Shown here piece by piece: positions 51,261-59,603 of a DNA stretch of 64,000 nt (the stretch's first letter is position 1; the number at the start of each line of letters is the position of its first letter). This DNA comes from Haloparvum alkalitolerans (lineage in GTDB: Archaea > Halobacteriota > Halobacteria > Halobacteriales > Haloferacaceae). The stretch is from positions 186,001 through 250,000 of the forward strand of contig NZ_JBNLIA010000004.1 in assembly GCF_050122995.1 (NCBI RefSeq), written 5' to 3'. The notes below the pieces were generated by a model. It did no database searches. It had not been told where the DNA came from and saw only the letters and a list, made by a program, of their open reading frames with translations. The position numbers and the translations under genes were made by a program.

Positions 51261-52760
51261 TCAGTGCGTCTCGCTCACGCGCTCGGCCGTGAGCTGGCCG
51301 CTTATCAGACACATCGGCACGCCGATTCCGGGGGTCGTGGTCGAGCCGGTGAAGTAGAGCCCGTCCACCGCCTCGGAGTGGTGCGGCGGCCGCAACAGCG
51401 CGGTCTGGCGCAGGGTGTGGGCCAGCCCGAGCGCGGAGCCCTGATAGCTGTTGTACCGGTCCGCGAAGTCGCTGACGCAGAAGGTCTCCTCGAAGACGAT
51501 GCGGTCGCGGAGGTCCGTCCCCGCGTTCTCGGCGATGTCGTCGAGCACCAGGTCGCGGAACCGCTCGCGCATCTCCGGCGTGTCGTCGAGGCCGGGCGCG
51601 ATGGGGACCAGGGCGAACAGGTTGCTGTGTCCCTCGGGCGCGACCGTCTCGTCGGTCTCCGAGGGGACACAGAGGTAGTAGGCCGGGTCCTCGGGCCAGC
51701 CGGGGTCCTCGAAGATGGTGTCGAAGTGCGACTGCCACTCGGTCGGGAGCACCAGCGTGTGGTGGGCGAGTTCGGGCAGGTCGCCCTCCACGCCGAGGTA
51801 GATCAGGAACGCCGACGGGGCGTACGTCCGCGACTCCCAGTACGCCTCGGTGTACTGGCGCTTCTCCGGCGGCAACAGCGCCTGTTCCGTGTGGGCGTAG
51901 TCGGCGTCCGAGACGACCATGTCCGCAAGGTGCCGCTCGCCGTTCGCGGCGTCGAGCGCGAAGCCGCCGCGCCGACCCTCGATGGCGGTCACCTCCGCGT
52001 CGGTGACGTACTCGACGCCGAGTTCCGCCCCGAGGTCGACCACGCCGTCCACGACTGCGCCCAGCCCGCCGTCGGGGTAGTAGACGCCCATGTTGAAGTC
52101 GACGTGGCTCATCAGGTTGTAGAGCGCGGGCGTGTTGGTGGGCGAACCGCCGAGGAACACCAGCGTGTACTGCATCAGCTGCTGGAGCTTCGGGTGCTCG
52201 AAGTAGTTCTCGACGTGCCCCTGCATCGTCCCGAGCAGCGAGAGCCCCCACGAGTGGCGCAACACGTCGAGGTCGACGTAGTCGCGGAGGTTCGGCCGGT
52301 CCTCGTAGACGAAGTGCTCCATCCCCACCTCGTAGTTGCGCTCGGACTTCTCGAGGTAACGCTCCAGCGCCTCGGCGGCGCCCGGCTCGTAGGACTCGAA
52401 CAGCTCCTTGTTCGCCTCCAGGTCGGGCAGGACGTCGACGCTGTCCCCGTCCTTCCAGAAGACGCGGTAGTGCGGGTCCAGCCGCGAGAGCGTGTAGTAG
52501 TCCGACGGCGCCCGGTCGAAGTGGCCGAAGAAGCGCTCGAACACGTCAGGCATCAGGTACCACGAGGGGCCCATGTCGAAGCGGAACCCCTCGGCTTCCA
52601 GCCGGCTCGCGCGCCCGCCGAGCTGTTCGTTCTTCTCCAACAGCGTCACGTCGGCGCCGGCGTCCGCGAGGTAACAGGCGGTCGAGAGCCCGCCGAACCC
52701 GCCGCCGATCACCGCGACGGATTCGCCCGCGAGGGAGTCGATGTCGGGGGCCACGTCCAT
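51261..52760 (-). CDS. crtD: Carotenoid 3,4-desaturase CrtD
   Basis: FAD-dependent CrtI-type desaturase, 499 aa, converting dihydroisopentenyldehydrorhodopin-type C45/C50 intermediates on the bacterioruberin path. VAVIGGGFGGLSTACYLAD binds FAD, followed by LEKNEQLGGRASRLEAEGF; the C-terminal GLYFTGSTTTPGIGVPM is the second FAD segment. ATG 52760 is supported by a TATA box at 52781-52790. It is first of crtD-lyeJ-cruF. Confidence 0.92.
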   Translation of the reverse strand: MDVAPDIDSLAGESVAVIGGGFGGLSTACYLADAGADVTLLEKNEQLGGRASRLEAEGFRFDMGPSWYLMPDVFERFFGHFDRAPSDYYTLSRLDPHYRVFWKDGDSVDVLPDLEANKELFESYEPGAAEALERYLEKSERNYEVGMEHFVYEDRPNLRDYVDLDVLRHSWGLSLLGTMQGHVENYFEHPKLQQLMQYTLVFLGGSPTNTPALYNLMSHVDFNMGVYYPDGGLGAVVDGVVDLGAELGVEYVTDAEVTAIEGRRGGFALDAANGERHLADMVVSDADYAHTEQALLPPEKRQYTEAYWESRTYAPSAFLIYLGVEGDLPELAHHTLVLPTEWQSHFDTIFEDPGWPEDPAYYLCVPSETDETVAPEGHSNLFALVPIAPGLDDTPEMRERFRDLVLDDIAENAGTDLRDRIVFEETFCVSDFADRYNSYQGSALGLAHTLRQTALLRPPHHSEAVDGLYFTGSTTTPGIGVPMCLISGQLTAERVSETH

Positions 52761-52780
52761 ACCGCTCCTTCGACCGTCGC

Positions 52781-52790
52781 AGGTATAAAC
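52781..52790 (-). promoter_or_regulatory. TATA box of crtD-lyeJ-cruF
   Basis: On the minus strand GTTTATACCT is centred 26 bp before ATG 52760, consistent with a leaderless transcript. A divergent box for the SDR gene (CACTAAGG, about 52832-52839) stands about 27 bp ahead of ATG 52863. Confidence 0.65.
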
Positions 52791-52862
52791 CTCGGCCGCG
52801 GCTCGACGGGCGACCCCGGGAGGCGACGGCATCACTAAGGTCCGGACGGGCCAACGGCGGGC

Positions 52863-53591
52863 ATGGACACGACGGTCGTCATTACCGGAGCCACGAGCGG
52901 GATCGGACGGGCCGTCGCCGCGGCGTTCGTCGAGGCCGGGGCGTTCGTCGCCGTCTGCGGGCGCGACGCCGATGCGGTCGACGCGACGGTCGACGACCTG
53001 AACGCCGCGGACGCAGACGCCGACGCGGACGCCGACGCGGATCCCGACGGCCGCGCGTGGGGGATGCGCGCGGACGTTCGGGACGAGTTCGACGTGGAGC
53101 GATTCTTGGAAGGCGCCGTCCGCGAGGGCAGCCCCCTCGACGTGGTGCTCGCCAACGCGGCGGTCATCCACGGCGCGCCGGGCGATGTCCCGCTCCAGGA
53201 GACCTCATACGCCGACTTCGATGACGCGATGCGGACGAACGCCCGCGGCGTCTTCGCCACGGTCGTCGAGGCGGTCCCACACCTCGCGGACGACGCCCGA
53301 ATCATCGTTCCGTCCGGCGCCGTCGCCGCCGAGAGCCGGAGCGGGATGGGTCCCTACGCGGTCTCGAAGGCCGCGGCGGAGGGGATCGCCCGCGGCTTCG
53401 CCGCCGACCTCGACGCGACCGTCGGCGTCGTCGATCCCGGCGTCGTCGCCACGGACCTCACCGGCAAGGGGAACGCGCGCGACCCCGAGAGCGTGGCTCC
53501 GCTGTTCGTCTGGGCGGCGACCGAGGCGCCCGCCGAGGAACTCGACTGCGAGCGGGTCGGGCTCCGCGAGTGGAAGGCGGCAACCCGGTAG
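52863..53591 (+). CDS. Short-chain dehydrogenase/reductase
   Basis: Classical SDR, 242 aa. VVITGATSGIGRAVAAAF binds NAD(P), LANAAVIHG is the NAG-type motif, YAVSKAAAEG holds the catalytic Tyr and Lys. A run of Asp-Ala repeats (about residues 47-60), from a hexamer GACGCN repeat, sits in a loop after the second strand. Substrate unknown; not the same as the SDR at 16261. Confidence 0.9.
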   Translation: MDTTVVITGATSGIGRAVAAAFVEAGAFVAVCGRDADAVDATVDDLNAADADADADADADPDGRAWGMRADVRDEFDVERFLEGAVREGSPLDVVLANAAVIHGAPGDVPLQETSYADFDDAMRTNARGVFATVVEAVPHLADDARIIVPSGAVAAESRSGMGPYAVSKAAAEGIARGFAADLDATVGVVDPGVVATDLTGKGNARDPESVAPLFVWAATEAPAEELDCERVGLREWKAATR

Positions 53592-53600
53592 CGGACGGGT

Positions 53601-53626
53601 TTCGCACGGACCCTTCGCACGGACCC
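53601..53626 (+). repeat. 13-bp tandem repeat before a T-rich box
   Basis: TTCGCACGGACCC occurs twice in a row at 53601-53613 and 53614-53626, followed by TTTTG. Located right after the SDR stop. It may be part of a transcription end or a chance slippage product. Confidence 0.5.
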
Positions 53627-53650
53627 TTTTGTACCGGAACGAACCAGCCG

Positions 53651-53690
53651 CCGCCGTGACCTGAGGGCTCGCCCGGGTCGGTCACGGCGG
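53651..53690. terminator. 11-bp hairpin between convergent SDR and thiM
   Basis: CCGCCGTGACC (53651-53661) is the exact inverse of GGTCACGGCGG (53680-53690): an 11-bp stem with an 18-nt loop in the 146-bp gap between two converging genes. No T-run is adjacent; a bidirectional terminator or structured 3' end is inferred. Confidence 0.5.
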
Positions 53691-53737
53691 GAGCGCGGCG
53701 CGCCGGCCCGGGTTCGTCGACGCGCCGCCTGTTCGCC

Positions 53738-54571
53738 TCACGCGCGCTCGATTCGCTCGTCGAGATCGACCGCGGGACGATCATCCGCGACCGCGGCGAC
53801 GGTGTCCATGAACGCCGTGCGGTAGGTCGCCGGTCCGTCGCTCGCCTCGGCGGCCGCGCGCTCGCCCGCCAATCCGTAGACCGCACTCGCGTGAACGGCC
53901 GCCCGCAGCGGCGGCGCGACCGCGGCGAAAGCGGCGACCGTGCTCCCGAGCATGCAGCCCGAGCCGACGAACGTCCCCATCCGCTCGTGGCCGGCCCGGA
54001 CGGCGTACGCCGCCGTCGCGTCCGCGACCACGTCGACCGCACCGGAGGCGAGGACGACGGCTCCCGTCTCCGTCGCCAGCGCTCGCGCCGCGTCGGCGAG
54101 GTCGGTCTCCGTCCCGACCGACTCGACGCCCCGCATCTCCGCCGTCGCGTCGGTTCCGACCAGCTCGGCCGCCAATCCGCCGATCTCGCCCGCGTTTCCC
54201 TTGATCGCGTCGACGGCGATCGCGTCGAGGATGCGTCCGACCGACGAGACTCGATGGCTCGTCGCGCCGTAGCCGACCGGATCGAGAACGACCGGCGTCC
54301 CGGCGTCGTTAGCGGCTGCTCCGGCCTCGACCATCGCGTCCACCTCGTCGGCCGTCGCGCGACCGGTGTTGAGGAGCACCGCGTCCGCGCCGGTGGCCAT
54401 CTCCGCCGCCTCGCTCGGCGCGTCAGCCATCACCGGCAGCGCGTTCCAGTGGAGCGTGACGTTGGCCGTCTCACTCATCGTCACCTCGTTGGTGAGGTGC
54501 TGGACGAGCGGCCCCTCGTCCGCGACCGCCGCCAGCGTCGCGGCGACCGGTCCGTCGGTCGGATCAGTCAT
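53738..54571 (-). CDS. thiM: Hydroxyethylthiazole kinase
   Basis: ThiM, 277 aa, phosphorylates 4-methyl-5-(2-hydroxyethyl)thiazole for salvage into thiamine phosphate. VQHLTNEVTMSETANVTLHWNALPVM is the N-terminal signature, VVLDPVGYGATSHR and IKGNAGEIGGLA bind substrate and MGTFVGSGCMLGS contains the catalytic Cys-region and ATP loop. ATG 54571 overlaps thiE by 8 bp, so the pair is coupled. Confidence 0.93.
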   Translation of the reverse strand: MTDPTDGPVAATLAAVADEGPLVQHLTNEVTMSETANVTLHWNALPVMADAPSEAAEMATGADAVLLNTGRATADEVDAMVEAGAAANDAGTPVVLDPVGYGATSHRVSSVGRILDAIAVDAIKGNAGEIGGLAAELVGTDATAEMRGVESVGTETDLADAARALATETGAVVLASGAVDVVADATAAYAVRAGHERMGTFVGSGCMLGSTVAAFAAVAPPLRAAVHASAVYGLAGERAAAEASDGPATYRTAFMDTVAAVADDRPAVDLDERIERA

Positions 54572-55220
54572 CGCCACGCCCCCCGTGAGCAGCTGTGACG
54601 GCCTCACGCAGGTCGCGAGCGGCGGCCGCGGGATCGTCTGCGCCCGTGATCGCGGTGATGACGGCCACAGAACTCGCGCCGGCCTCGACGACCGGCGCCG
54701 CGTTCGAGGCGTCGATGCCGCCGATACCGACCACGGGGACGTCGACCGCGCGCGCGATCTCGCCGACTCTCTCGGGACCGACGCCGTCCTTCGCGTCCGC
54801 GACGTCCTTCGACGACGTGCCGTAGACCGCGCCGACGCCGAGGTAGTCCGCGCCCGCGGCGACCGCGGCCTCGGCTTCTTCGACCGTCGAGGTCGAACAG
54901 CCGACGACGGCGTCGTCGCCGAGTCGCTCCCGTGCGACCTCGACCGGCAGGTCCGACTGGCCGAGGTGGACGCCGTCCGCGTCGAGCGCCGCGGCGAGGT
55001 CGACGCGGTCGTTGACGATCAGGTCGGCCTCGGCCGCGGCGGTCAGTTCGCGGAGCCGTCGGCCCAGCCGGTAGCGCGTTCGCGCGTCCGCGTCCTTCTC
55101 GCGCAGTTGGACGACGTCGACGCCGCCGTCCAGCGCCGCCTCCACGACCGCCTCCGTCGTTCGACCCGACGAGAGGGAGCGTTGCGTCACCAGGTACGTT
55201 CGCCAGTCCGTAGGGTTCAT
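54564..55220 (-). CDS. thiE: Thiamine-phosphate synthase
   Basis: ThiE, 218 aa, TIM-barrel enzyme that joins HMP pyrophosphate and thiazole phosphate. VVQLREKDADARTR, LIVNDRVDLAAALDADGVHLGQSDL and GIGGIDASNAAPVVEAGASSVAV are family motifs. It is the upstream gene of the thiE-thiM pair. I looked for a TPP riboswitch upstream (55221-55291) and saw none. Confidence 0.95.
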   Translation of the reverse strand: MNPTDWRTYLVTQRSLSSGRTTEAVVEAALDGGVDVVQLREKDADARTRYRLGRRLRELTAAAEADLIVNDRVDLAAALDADGVHLGQSDLPVEVARERLGDDAVVGCSTSTVEEAEAAVAAGADYLGVGAVYGTSSKDVADAKDGVGPERVGEIARAVDVPVVGIGGIDASNAAPVVEAGASSVAVITAITGADDPAAAARDLREAVTAAHGGRGDD

Positions 55221-55291
55221 CAGGTGGTACTACCCGATTGTCGAGCTTGGAACTTCCGCTCCGCTCGAAGTGGGGCGGAAGCCGCCGCTCG

Positions 55292-56149
55292 TCACTCCGC
55301 GGCGCGCTCGAGGACCTCGACGCTGCCGGTGAGTTCGCGGTGCACGTACGGCATGTCGATGCCCGCGGCGTCGAACCGCTCCTTGACACGCTGCACGTAC
55401 TCGGAACGCACCTGGACGAAGTCGCCGCGATCCGGGTCCTCGATCCACCAGCGCGACTGGAGGCCGACCGCGGAGTCGCCGAGTTCGACCAGTCGGACGG
55501 ACGGCCCGGGGTCGTCGAGGATGTCGGCGTGGGCCTCGGCCTCCTCGATGATGATGTCCGTCGCGGCGTCGATGTCGTCCTCGTAGCCGATGCCGAAGAC
55601 GAACTTCTGGCGCAGCGTCTCGTAGGCGACCGGATTCGTCACGGCGTCGTTAGCGAGGTCGCCGTTCGGGACTGTGACCCGCTCGTTGTCGAACGTGCGG
55701 ACGCGGGTGACGCGCAGGTCGATGTCCTCGACGCGGCCGGCGTTGCCGTCCCACTCGATCCAGTCGCCGACCTCGAACGGCTTGTCCTTCAGGATGAAGA
55801 CGCCGGCGACGAAGTTGCCGAGCAGGTCCTGCGCGGCGAAGCCGATCGCGAGCGCGATCGCGCCGCCGAACACCGCGAACGCCGACAGGAACGCGCCGAA
55901 GCCGGCGACGGTGAACGCGATCGCGACCGCGCCCACCCAGACGACCGCCCGCGCGACGCTCGTCGCGAGGCTGCGAACCGCCTCGTCGAAGCCCTTCGAA
56001 CCGAGCAGCCGCCGAACCGCCGGCACGAACAGCGCCATGCCGAGCAGGTAGACGACGACGAACCCGGCGACGAACAGCGCCGCCGAGACGGCTATCGACC
56101 CGAGGTCGACGGCGTCCAGTACGGCACCGAGCTGCAGGAGTGACACCAT
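55292..56149 (-). CDS. MscS family mechanosensitive channel
   Basis: Small MscS-type channel, 285 aa. Three N-terminal helices (about 18-40, 62-85, 90-120) lead to the pore helix AVFGGAIALAIGFAAQDLLGNFVAGVFI and the beta domain starting FEVGDWIEWDGNAGRVEDIDLRVT. It opens on membrane tension to release solutes at low osmolarity, plausible for a halophile. Normal length. Confidence 0.92.
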   Translation of the reverse strand: MVSLLQLGAVLDAVDLGSIAVSAALFVAGFVVVYLLGMALFVPAVRRLLGSKGFDEAVRSLATSVARAVVWVGAVAIAFTVAGFGAFLSAFAVFGGAIALAIGFAAQDLLGNFVAGVFILKDKPFEVGDWIEWDGNAGRVEDIDLRVTRVRTFDNERVTVPNGDLANDAVTNPVAYETLRQKFVFGIGYEDDIDAATDIIIEEAEAHADILDDPGPSVRLVELGDSAVGLQSRWWIEDPDRGDFVQVRSEYVQRVKERFDAAGIDMPYVHRELTGSVEVLERAAE

Positions 56150-56195
56150 ACCGAGAGGGTAGGACGCATTTATAAAGAGTCTGGTGGCAGCGACA

Positions 56196-57374
56196 TCAGT
56201 CGGTCGGTCTCGGACGGACCGGGAGCGGTGCGTCGCGGGCGGCGACCGCGCGGAGTCGGCGGCCGTGCGGGTCGTCGCGCTCGATCCGATCGCGAACCGA
56301 TCCGGGGACCCACTCGTCCCGACCCGCGGCCGCAGGCGAGGGAGCCGTGTCGGCCTCGTCCCGTCGCAGGTCCGCCGGGAGGTAGCGGTCGTAGGTCGGG
56401 AGCCGCTCGTGGAGCGGCACGCCGCCGGCGTCGGCCACGTCCCGAAGCTCGTGGATCGCCGGCCACTCGTACTCGGGGTTGATGTAGTCGTCCGTCACGG
56501 GGGAGACGCCGCCGAGGTCGTCGATGCCGCAGTCGACCAGCTCCGCGGCCGGCGAGAGGTTCGGCGGCACCTGCACCGACACCGCCTCCGGGAGCGCCGC
56601 CCGTGCCATCGCGACCGTCCGTCGCATCGTGTCGAGGTCGGGCTTCGCGAAGTCCGATCGCTCGTTCGGCACGACGTTCTGCACGATCACCTCCTGTACG
56701 TGCCCGTAGCGCTCGTGGAGGTCGCGGATCGCCAGCAGGCTCTCCGCGCGGTCGCGGGGCGTCTCGCCGATCCCCACCAAGATTCCGGTCGTGAAGGGGA
56801 TCCCCTGCCGGCCCGCCGCCCGGATCGTGTTGAGGCGTTGGCCCGGCGTCTTCCGGCGGCCGCCGCTGTGGGCGGCGACGTCCGCGGTCGTCTCCAGCAT
56901 CACGCCCATCGAGGCGTTCACCTCGCGGAGGTCGGCGAACTGCTCCTCGGTGCAGTCGCCGGGGTTCGAGTGGGGGAGCAGCCCCTCCTCCAGGGCGATC
57001 TCGCAGGCGCGGTAGAGGTAGTCGTGGATCGAGTCGAACCCCCACGCGTCCAGCTGGTCGTGGATCGCGGTGTAGCGGTCGTCGGGGTCGTCGCCGAAGG
57101 TGAAAAGCGCCTCCGTGCAGCCGGCGTCGGCGCCGATCCGGCACTGCTCGCGGACCTCCTCCGGGCTCATCAGGCTCGCCTCGCCGGGGACGTCGTAGTA
57201 GGTGCAGTACGTGCAGGTGTACCGGCAGGCCGTCGTCAGCGGGATGAAGACGTTCCGCGAGAAGGTGAGCGCGTCGGCGGCCTCGACGTCGCCGGGGCCG
57301 ACCGCCAGCAACCGCTCGACGGCCTCCCCGTCGACCGAGATATCGATGTCGTACGCGTCGACGCCCTCGAACAC
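56196..57374 (-). CDS. cofG: 7,8-didemethyl-8-hydroxy-5-deazariboflavin synthase subunit CofG
   Basis: Radical SAM enzyme, 392 aa, that with CofH forms the F420 deazaflavin chromophore (Fo). The cluster motif is Cys50-x3-Cys54-x2-Cys57 (CRYTCTYC), and LPHSNPGDCTEEQF and GVMLETTAD follow. The GTG at 57374 is preferred because an A/T box CTTTTGA (near 57402) stands 28 bp upstream; a TTG 27 bp earlier is weaker. cofH is not in the window. cofC lies 76 bp upstream on the same strand. Confidence 0.92.
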   Translation of the reverse strand: MFEGVDAYDIDISVDGEAVERLLAVGPGDVEAADALTFSRNVFIPLTTACRYTCTYCTYYDVPGEASLMSPEEVREQCRIGADAGCTEALFTFGDDPDDRYTAIHDQLDAWGFDSIHDYLYRACEIALEEGLLPHSNPGDCTEEQFADLREVNASMGVMLETTADVAAHSGGRRKTPGQRLNTIRAAGRQGIPFTTGILVGIGETPRDRAESLLAIRDLHERYGHVQEVIVQNVVPNERSDFAKPDLDTMRRTVAMARAALPEAVSVQVPPNLSPAAELVDCGIDDLGGVSPVTDDYINPEYEWPAIHELRDVADAGGVPLHERLPTYDRYLPADLRRDEADTAPSPAAAGRDEWVPGSVRDRIERDDPHGRRLRAVAARDAPLPVRPRPTD

Positions 57375-57450
57375 GCCCCCACCTCGTCGGGCGACCCTCA
57401 AAAGCGTATCAGTCCCGGCACGCGCGGGCGAGCGGACCGAGGTCGGTCGG

Positions 57451-58110
57451 CTACCGGTCGTCGGCGCGATCCACGCCGACGCGGCCGCCGTCGATCCTGA
57501 GTTCGAACCCCGCGTCGACGAGCCAGTCGCGGGCGGCGCCTTCCCCGTGGAGCAGCACCTCGGCCAGGTCCGTGCGCTCGTCGACGTCCGTCGCGAGCCG
57601 ACGGGAGTCGACCTCCCGCAGGTCCGCGCCGGCCTCGCCGGCGATCCGCCGGTGGTCGCGACAGGAGGCGCCGTGGTAGTCGACCCGAAAGGCGGGGTCG
57701 GCGACGACGAGCGCGTTCGTCCCGCCGCCGCGACCGGGCGCCATCGCCACGCCGCCGTCGGGCGCCGCGTCGAACAGGCGTTCGACCGCGTCGGGCGTCG
57801 CCAGCGCGAGGTCGCTGACGACGACCGCGACCGGACCGTCGCCGGGAGCGTCCGGCAGCACCGCGTTCACCGCCGGCGTGAGTGCGCGGTCGTCGACCGT
57901 GACCGATACGTCGGCGCCAGCCGGTGAGGGTACGCGGTCGCGGTCGAGCGGCGCCGTGGCGAGGAGGTGGGGATCGCCGCCCGCGGCCGCCACCGCGTCG
58001 AGCACGTCCGCCAGCATCGCGTGGGCGAACGACTCACGCTCGGTCGGCGTCAGCGTGTCGGCCAGCCGGCTCTTGGGGCGGTCGGTCGAAAACGGGAGGA
58101 AAACGTCCAC
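57451..58110 (-). CDS. cofC: 2-phospho-L-lactate guanylyltransferase
   Basis: CofC, 219 aa, nucleotidyltransferase that activates a phospho-C3 acid for F420 side-chain assembly. The MDVFLPFSTDRPKSRLADTLTPTER start has the GTP-binding Lys, and PVAVVVSDLALATPDAVERL contains the metal Asp. GGGTNALVVADPAFRVDYHG is the family motif. Placed between cofG and cetZ1, the order found at the CetZ1 locus of other haloarchaea. Confidence 0.92.
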   Translation of the reverse strand: MDVFLPFSTDRPKSRLADTLTPTERESFAHAMLADVLDAVAAAGGDPHLLATAPLDRDRVPSPAGADVSVTVDDRALTPAVNAVLPDAPGDGPVAVVVSDLALATPDAVERLFDAAPDGGVAMAPGRGGGTNALVVADPAFRVDYHGASCRDHRRIAGEAGADLREVDSRRLATDVDERTDLAEVLLHGEGAARDWLVDAGFELRIDGGRVGVDRADDR

Positions 58111-58128
58111 GGGCGGGGAACCCGGGCC

Positions 58129-59307
58129 TTAGAACAGCGACTCGAGTTCGTCCTCGTCGTCGTTGACGAGGGTCTCGAGGTTGTCGTCGCTCTCCTCGCG
58201 GATCTCCTCGAGGTTGTCCTGGGCCTCGATGGCGACCTGCTGGAGCTCCTTGATGCGCGGGACGTTGGTCACGCCCGCGAGCAGGATGACCGCCGCGACG
58301 AAGCCCGCGCCGCGGTAGGGGTAGTCCCCGCCGCGGACCTCCATCGAGCCGGTCTGCTCCTCGAGCCACTTCCGGCCGCGCTCGATCCCCTTCCGGTTGA
58401 GGTACTGCGGCGGGCCAGCCATCACGAGCAGCGCCCGCTCGGCGCCCTCGATCTCACACGGGAGGGTGAGCCGGCCGAGCGCGGCCTTGCGCACGAGGCT
58501 GGTGATTCGGTTGGTGGTGTGCGCCGTGTCGAGTTCCTCGTCCCCCTCCCCGCCGCGAAGCCGCGAGAGAAGCCCGCTGGAGCTCTGTTCCTCGACTTCC
58601 TCCTCCGCGAAGCCGACGGTGGAGACGCCGCCGCCGGAGAGGGTGTTGATGATCTCGGAGGAGTCGACGACGGACTCGGCGACCTCCTGCCCCTGCTGGA
58701 TCTCGCCGGCGCCGAACAGGATGCCGAACCGCCGGACGATCTCCTCGTTGATCTCCTCGTAGCCGCCCTGCACGGACTCGCCCGTCTTCCGCCACGCGTC
58801 GTTGTCGAACACCATGAGGTTGTCCACCTCACGGACGAACGTCTGGAACGAGCGCGCCGCGTTGAGCGTGTAGATGCCCCCCTCGTCGCTACCGGGGAGC
58901 ACGCCGAGTCCGTACACCGGCTCGGTGTAGATGCGCTTGAGGTGCTTGGCCAGTACCGGCGCGCCGCCGGAACCGGTCCCGCCGCCGAGCCCGGCGACGA
59001 CGAGGAACGCGTCCACCTCGTGGACCGGGATCGAGTCGATGGCGCCCTGCACCTCGTCGATGTCCTCCTCGGCGATCTCCGCGCCGAGTTCGTTGTCCGC
59101 GCCGACGCCGTGGCCCTTCACCCGCGACTGGCCGATAAGTACGCGCTGGTCCTCCGGGATGTGCTCGAGGCCCATGAGGTCCGCCTTCGCGGTGTTGACC
59201 GCGGCCGCGGCGCGGACGATCTCGGAACCGGTCCGCTTGTCGTACTCCAGGAACTTGTCGACGATTTTGCCCCCCGCCTGTCCGAATCCGATCATTGCCA
59301 GTTTCAT
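58129..59307 (-). CDS. cetZ1: Tubulin-like protein CetZ1
   Basis: CetZ-family GTPase, 392 aa, which in haloarchaea controls cell shape and rod formation. The tubulin signature GGGTGSG is at 108-114, MIGFGQAGGKIVDKF at the N-terminus, and NTAKADLMGLEHIPEDQR loops bind GTP. The C-terminus is acidic (DDNLETLVNDDEDELESLF). A TATA box (59350-59358 minus, GTTTATATC) lies about 48 bp before the ATG, leaving a short leader. Position next to cofC matches cetZ1 of Haloferax. Confidence 0.9.
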   Translation of the reverse strand: MKLAMIGFGQAGGKIVDKFLEYDKRTGSEIVRAAAAVNTAKADLMGLEHIPEDQRVLIGQSRVKGHGVGADNELGAEIAEEDIDEVQGAIDSIPVHEVDAFLVVAGLGGGTGSGGAPVLAKHLKRIYTEPVYGLGVLPGSDEGGIYTLNAARSFQTFVREVDNLMVFDNDAWRKTGESVQGGYEEINEEIVRRFGILFGAGEIQQGQEVAESVVDSSEIINTLSGGGVSTVGFAEEEVEEQSSSGLLSRLRGGEGDEELDTAHTTNRITSLVRKAALGRLTLPCEIEGAERALLVMAGPPQYLNRKGIERGRKWLEEQTGSMEVRGGDYPYRGAGFVAAVILLAGVTNVPRIKELQQVAIEAQDNLEEIREESDDNLETLVNDDEDELESLF

Positions 59308-59603
59308 GATGTCCCCTGATGGTCTTTGAAGGAAGCACAGTAGGATCGCGGATATAAACCTTGTGATGGCTCAAATCGGCGTATTCGGGCAATATGGCCG
59401 TCTAGACGCCCGGAAAGGCCCGATTATCACGGCGTGAGAGTGGCAGTAGGGAGGCGTTGACGGGGACCGAGGACGGTATGGCATCCCAGAGACCCCCCGT
59501 CTCGGGCGGATCACGCCCCGATCACGGTCGTTGTCTGACGGGCGCGCGGCGTGGTCGCTCGGCGACGGGCGGTCGACGAGCGGTCGCGGACCGGGCGCGA
59601 CCG
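59308..59603. other. Intergenic region upstream of cetZ1
   Basis: About 300 bp without a supportable gene. It contains the cetZ1 TATA box near 59350-59358 and a short AT-richer strip (CGTATTCGGGCAATATGG, 59381-59398). The rest to 59603 holds nothing recognised. Confidence 0.6.

Noticed and set aside
55221..55291. TPP riboswitch before thiE
   Set aside because: The CTGAGA core and the other conserved element were looked for on the minus strand and not seen.
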